DNA of 64,000 nt from Breviolum minutum Mf 1.05b.01. Lineage: Eukaryota; Sar; Dinophyceae; Suessiales; Symbiodiniaceae. Below, piece after piece: positions 60,541-64,000 of the stretch. A program made the position numbers and the translations under genes. Position 1 is the first letter of the stretch. Each line of letters begins with the position of its first letter. The stretch lies in assembly GCA_000507305.1 (NCBI GenBank), contig DF239092.1, positions 50,419-114,418 of the forward strand. Direction: 5' to 3'. The notes under the pieces are model-generated. The model was given only the letters and a program-made list of their open reading frames with translations. It made no database searches and was not told the origin of the DNA.

Positions 60541-60626
60541 AAAAACAGGCCAGTTGACAGCATTCGGCCATGCATGTAGCTTGGATCAGCGTTGGGTCTG
60601 CATGAGACCAATTAGCCAAGGCAATC

Positions 60627-61910
60627 CTGCAAACCTACCACGATGATGTCGGCTGCTCCAATCTTGGCCACCTCAACTGCAAAGAAGAACAAAAAACGGT
60701 CAACTGTTTTCATTGTCTTTTTGTATACAGCATTCCTTCAACACACTCTAGTTTGCTGATCATGAGATTTGCCAATCAGCACTATAGCAGCATCATTCAT
60801 CATAGAAAAAATCACCGGAGATGGGGCACCCAATCCGTCTCAGCAGAAGAATTCTAGAAAAATTGATGCAATCCCGCTTTCCATGTCAATTTCTCCAAGC
60901 ATTCCAGTGTTTCTTCCTAACTTCCCACTAGTGCAACACCCGGGCATGGGGTCCCAACAGCCGCTTGGAGCACATCAGCCACTGCTGCCTGGGCAGCCTG
61001 CTGCTGTGACACTGATGGAAATGGGCTGTTGCCATACTCGTGGCACAAGCAAGAGAGGAAAAAAGAGACATGTTGAACTGAAGCTCACAACCAGCCAAGT
61101 CTATCAAGAATGAATTCAACTTTGCAAATTGTATTCATGCCATGCTCTTTTCGTTCTGAAGCCAACCACCTAAAAAGCTGAAATACGTTGTGGCCGCAGG
61201 GCCTCTTCCAAACCTGCGCCTTGGTCTTTGCGATGGTCGCTGATGCCTCCCACATTCCATGACAACAAGCCAACCTAGGTGTGACCACGTGACCAAAAAC
61301 TGCCCTGCAAGTAGGCAGGCCCCAGGTTCAGGTATCTAGAGTACTTTTATGTCTTTTTCACAGTCTACCTGACGGTACATGTGCTTAGGTCAAGCTTTTC
61401 AGTGTCCATCCCTCAACTGGCTGCACAACCAACCCACAAATTTCGAAGCAAAAGAATCAAGAGTCAAGGACACATTTCACATGACATGATCCACAAAAAC
61501 TGTCAATAAATGAAAAAGAGACAAAATGGCGCCAGTTGAACAGGATTCTGTCAAATGCCATTCTGACCAGTGTCACTTCTCCTAGAGAAGGGGTATCCTC
61601 TGAGGAAAAATAACATCATGCACCCGGCTGGCTCTCTGATTTACCAGCGTCAGCCCGGGGATCTCCACAGAAGTCTCCCATCTGAGTACCAAACACGGGC
61701 CATCTTGCGACTGCAAACCCCCGCCTAGTTTTCGAGCATGGAAAATACGGGTTGTTGTGACGTGAATTCAAGCTACACCGATAAAACCAAACCACCTCCC
61801 AATGGTTGATATCCAAGCGACTTTCTCACCAGAAATCTTCTCTGGTTCCTCCGCCTCCTGTACCACACGTCCAATGACCTTCACATCAGGCCACATATTT
61901 GCACTGGCAC
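60627..61910 (-). CDS. Endonuclease/exonuclease/phosphatase (5-phosphatase-like) domain, N-terminal motifs
   Basis: Three minus-strand exons. About 61.82-61.91 kb: WPDVKVIGRVVQEAEEPEKIS. From 61274 down to about 61200: LLSWNVGGIS followed by GAGLEEAL. 60627-60671: VAKIGAADIIVVGLQ, ending at a GA donor. WNVGG and DIIVVGLQ(D/E) are the first two signature strands of the EEP fold, used by inositol 5-phosphatases; the Asn and the Glu/Asp bind the metal. The later motifs are not found between here and the hydrolase gene that begins near 60.02 kb. The C-terminal motifs at 47.3-50.05 kb would complete the domain. Whether both belong to one gene is open. Confidence 0.55.
61651..61741 (-). other. 5S rRNA-like sequence, degenerate
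   Basis: On the plus strand, GTCTCCCATCTGAGTACC (61673-61690) is close to the complement of the 5S internal promoter C box (GTCTCCCATCCAAGTACT). About 35 bp to the right CCCGCCTAGTTTTCGAG (61721-61737) recalls the complement of the A box (CCTGCTTAGCTTCCGAG). The order is right, but the spacing is some 10-15 nt too long and no full 5S fold can be drawn. It lies in an intron between EEP exons. It may be a 5S pseudogene or the head of a 5S-derived SINE. Confidence 0.3.
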
Positions 61911-62214
61911 CATGAATATCATGAATTTCATGAATTTTATTTTTCCATGCACTTCAGAATTCGCAACCTATGTGTGGACCTCCTTCTGCTCCTGCAGGTT
62001 GAGTCCGGTAAAGTGATCAAGGTACCTGGGCGAAAGTTAGTTGTCAGTGTCCGCCGCTTCACGGCAGGTCGCCACGAACAAAATCTGCCGTTTAACGGAC
62101 AGATCAACGAAAAATGCGGGCTTCAAAACCACAACCGGAAAAAAAAAGAACTGAAGCATGAGGAAGAGCAAGGGGTTCAGAAGTATTTCACCCACATCTT
62201 CCACGGACATGGTC

Positions 62215-62413
62215 GTTATGGACCCACCGTGATGTCTCGTACGGCTTGCACCGCAATGACCTGCTCACATGGTTTCGTGGTCCTATCCTTATCGCCCAGA
62301 ACGACCTTGCTGAACCATACACCAAAAAGGTTCGAAGGATCTTCAAACAGGTAGTATGCGACAACGGAAGTCGCAAAGCAAGCTACAAAACCTCCGCCCA
62401 TCACGCATTGCAC
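62215..62413 (-). CDS. Exon with one predicted membrane segment
   Basis: An open minus-strand block holds a hydrophobic stretch GGGFVACFATSVVAYYLFED (one likely membrane span) followed by a charged part, VVLGDKDRTTKP and VIAVQAVRDITVG. A donor-like GTGTATGG lies in the middle, so the exon may be shorter. It is next to the MWFE-like exons and could belong to the same gene. No family is assigned. Confidence 0.4.
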
Positions 62414-62611
62414 ATTTCAGATATGTTCTCTCAAACCACACAAAACTATGATGTGAAAATCTTGGCTTGATTTGATGCCAACACACAGGCTTGGTATCAC
62501 CCAAATCTCATGACGTTGTGCCTACACACTGGGTTACGGCTTCCCCCCAACTTCTCCGCCATCTTCACCACCCCCTTCCCATGGGTACCTGTCCAAGGGA
62601 ATGCCTTCCAC

Positions 62612-62860
62612 CTGGCATCATCATGTCCAATGTGGGGAGGTTTTCCATAGTTTTTTTCAAATGCAAATTTGCACCATGCTAGCCACATGATGCTGGGTTT
62701 GTTCCAGGTTCTGCGATTTATTGTTCACAAAACATTTTGAGCAATCCATTCATCTAAAAATTTGAACGATCCAATATGATCCAATCGGCCTCCAAGCCAT
62801 GGCATGAGAGACCACAATGCCATGATACCTAGCAAAGGGAACGCACCCTCCCATGTACAA
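62612..62860 (-). CDS. Possible complex I MWFE-type (NDUFA1-like) subunit, two exons
   Basis: The upstream exon (about 62775-62860) encodes WEGAFPLLGIMALWSLMPWL, a W-E start and one membrane span like the MWFE family. The next exon (about 62612-62665) encodes NYGKPPHIGHDD, close to the plant family motif GRPKHIGHDEW. Members are about 65-75 residues and sit in the membrane arm of mitochondrial complex I. The intron edges and the C-terminal end are not fixed, so the call rests on two motifs. Confidence 0.5.
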
Positions 62861-63084
62861 TAGAATTTCATGCAACACATGCAAAATGGAACGTCCCCCT
62901 CAAGACTCATACCGCCAAAAAAAAATGTCTATTTAAAATTAGCATGTTTCAGTTCCATGCTAGTGGGAGGTGTATACCAATCAAATATTAGATGCTACCA
63001 CCCCATTCTCCTCATGTCAAATGCCGCAACTAGTGAGATGGAACACCATGTAGCTCGGGCCTAGGTGACCAAATGTTTATACGT

Positions 63085-63540
63085 CCCTTATGACCCGCCT
63101 CAGGAAGCCTTTTCCGAGATCCAGCAGTGGTGCCAGCACCTCAGGACAGGAATCAGAACCTTTATTCACATTGCGAGGACATGGAGTTTTGCATTTCTAT
63201 AACCACACTGGGCTCCAGACAGCACCCCATGCCAACAAAAAATTTGGTTGGCAAAGCGTGATTGAGGTTGTGTTCAAGAAAAATAAGCCATTTGAACCGG
63301 GCATTTTTTGGTGTATACGCGGTTGTTCCAACATGTTGCCACCAGCGTTGTTACGATAACACACAATGAAAATATCATGTTTTTCATTGCCTTGCTTGGC
63401 TATCAGCAAGATGGAGTGATCCGGCGCACGGGTGGCACCGGCCTGTGCTTCTCGCACAGGCTCCTTGAAGGGTCCAGAATGCCACAACCACAAACATGTC
63501 GTCTTGGAGTCGCCAACGATGCAACTGTGCGAATACAAAC
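63085..63540 (-). CDS. Exon-like blocks of unrecognised gene
   Basis: Two minus-strand blocks look coding: SGPFKEPVREAQAGATRAPD with HSILLIAKQGNEKHD (about 63.38-63.50 kb) and PEVLAPLLDLGKGFLRRVIR (63.09-63.15 kb). No family is recognised. Confidence 0.35.
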
Positions 63541-63703
63541 CACATCATTGCCACATCGCTATTGAAAAACTCTCCAGGGCAAGTCAAGTCATTGTTGGAA
63601 AAGGCGTTGAAAATTGTGCCTTTTAGCCACTAAACGCAAATGATTGCTATAGTTATTCCATTGAGTCCCGCGTGTGACTATCACAGGTATTTTCGGAGTT
63701 CCT

Positions 63704-63797
63704 CTTCATCATCTTCATCTTCATCTTCATCTTCATCTTCAGCTTCATCTTCATCTTCATCTTCATCTTCATCTTCATCTTCATCTTCATCTTCATC
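63704..63797. repeat. CTTCAT hexanucleotide microsatellite
   Basis: CTTCAT repeats run from about 63704 to 63797 with one AGC interruption. Confidence 0.95.
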
Positions 63798-63821
63798 ACC
63801 ATCGTCACAACCGCCGCCGAC

Positions 63822-63901
63822 ACACCACCACCACCACCACCACCACCACCACCACCACCACCACCACCACCACCACCACCACCACCACCACCACGACCAC
63901 C

Positions 63902-63954
<53 letters not shown>

Positions 63955-64000
63955 CACCACCACCACCACCACCACCACCACCACCACCACCACCACCACC
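63822..64000. repeat. CAC microsatellite with CGACCA block
   Basis: CAC triplets run to the window edge. A central block (about 63893-63952) alternates CACGAC. The poly-Val ORF is an artefact. Confidence 0.97.

Noticed and set aside
63805-63999. Poly-Val ORF at the right end
   Set aside because: It is a CAC microsatellite read on the minus strand.

Overview
The window looks like nuclear DNA of a dinoflagellate, probably from the Symbiodiniaceae/Suessiales side, although the species cannot be named from sequence alone. The grounds are these. Genes are cut into very many short exons. Every reconstructable gene lies on the minus strand, in head-to-tail order. Splice donors are an almost even mix of GT, GC and GA. 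Nearly every acceptor is AG followed by G. Introns are full of microsatellites and small inverted-repeat elements. No bacterial-type gene, operon or CRISPR array is present.

Layout from left to right. 1-4.1 kb: the 3' part of a Ty1/copia retrotransposon on the plus strand, with a reading-frame break and an in-frame TGA. 4.7-19.3 kb: a chain of more than 20 short minus-strand exons with heptad patterns, read as one (or more) large coiled-coil protein gene. 20.06-24.4 kb: a TPR protein with a C-terminal J domain (DNAJC7-like). 24.4-24.9 kb: a GTT microsatellite with an assembly gap. 25.8-27.4 kb: ankyrin-like exons and a proline/alanine-rich exon. 28-32 kb: scattered exon-like blocks. 32.16-40.64 kb: a complete alpha-tubulin gene in 13 exons (1362 nt of coding sequence), whose 2.9-kb third intron holds a nest of satellites. 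41.8-47.1 kb: exon-like blocks of unrecognised genes and a gapped GAT microsatellite. 47.3-50.05 kb: the C-terminal half of an inositol-polyphosphate 5-phosphatase-type domain. 52.5 kb: a clear orphan exon. 54.54-60.0 kb: a plastid-type alpha/beta hydrolase (CLD1/pheophytinase-like), resolved into 16 phase-compatible exons (1044 nt). 60.6-61.9 kb: the N-terminal motifs of an endonuclease/exonuclease/phosphatase (EEP) domain. 62.2-63.5 kb: further exons, one pair resembling the MWFE (NDUFA1) subunit of complex I. The right end is CTTCAT and CAC microsatellite.

Three things stand out. First, 27 introns in two genes can be placed by homology and phase: 11 GT, 10 GC and 6 GA donors, with 25 of 27 acceptors AG|G. 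Second, small terminal-inverted-repeat elements of about 100 bp sit in introns, and two families recur; they resemble introners (intron-creating transposons). Third, the N- and C-terminal motifs of a 5-phosphatase-like domain lie on either side of the intact hydrolase gene, as if one gene were nested in another or two partial copies flank it.

Exon edges were set by hand from protein similarity, reading phase and AG acceptors. Where no family was recognised, spans are approximate.
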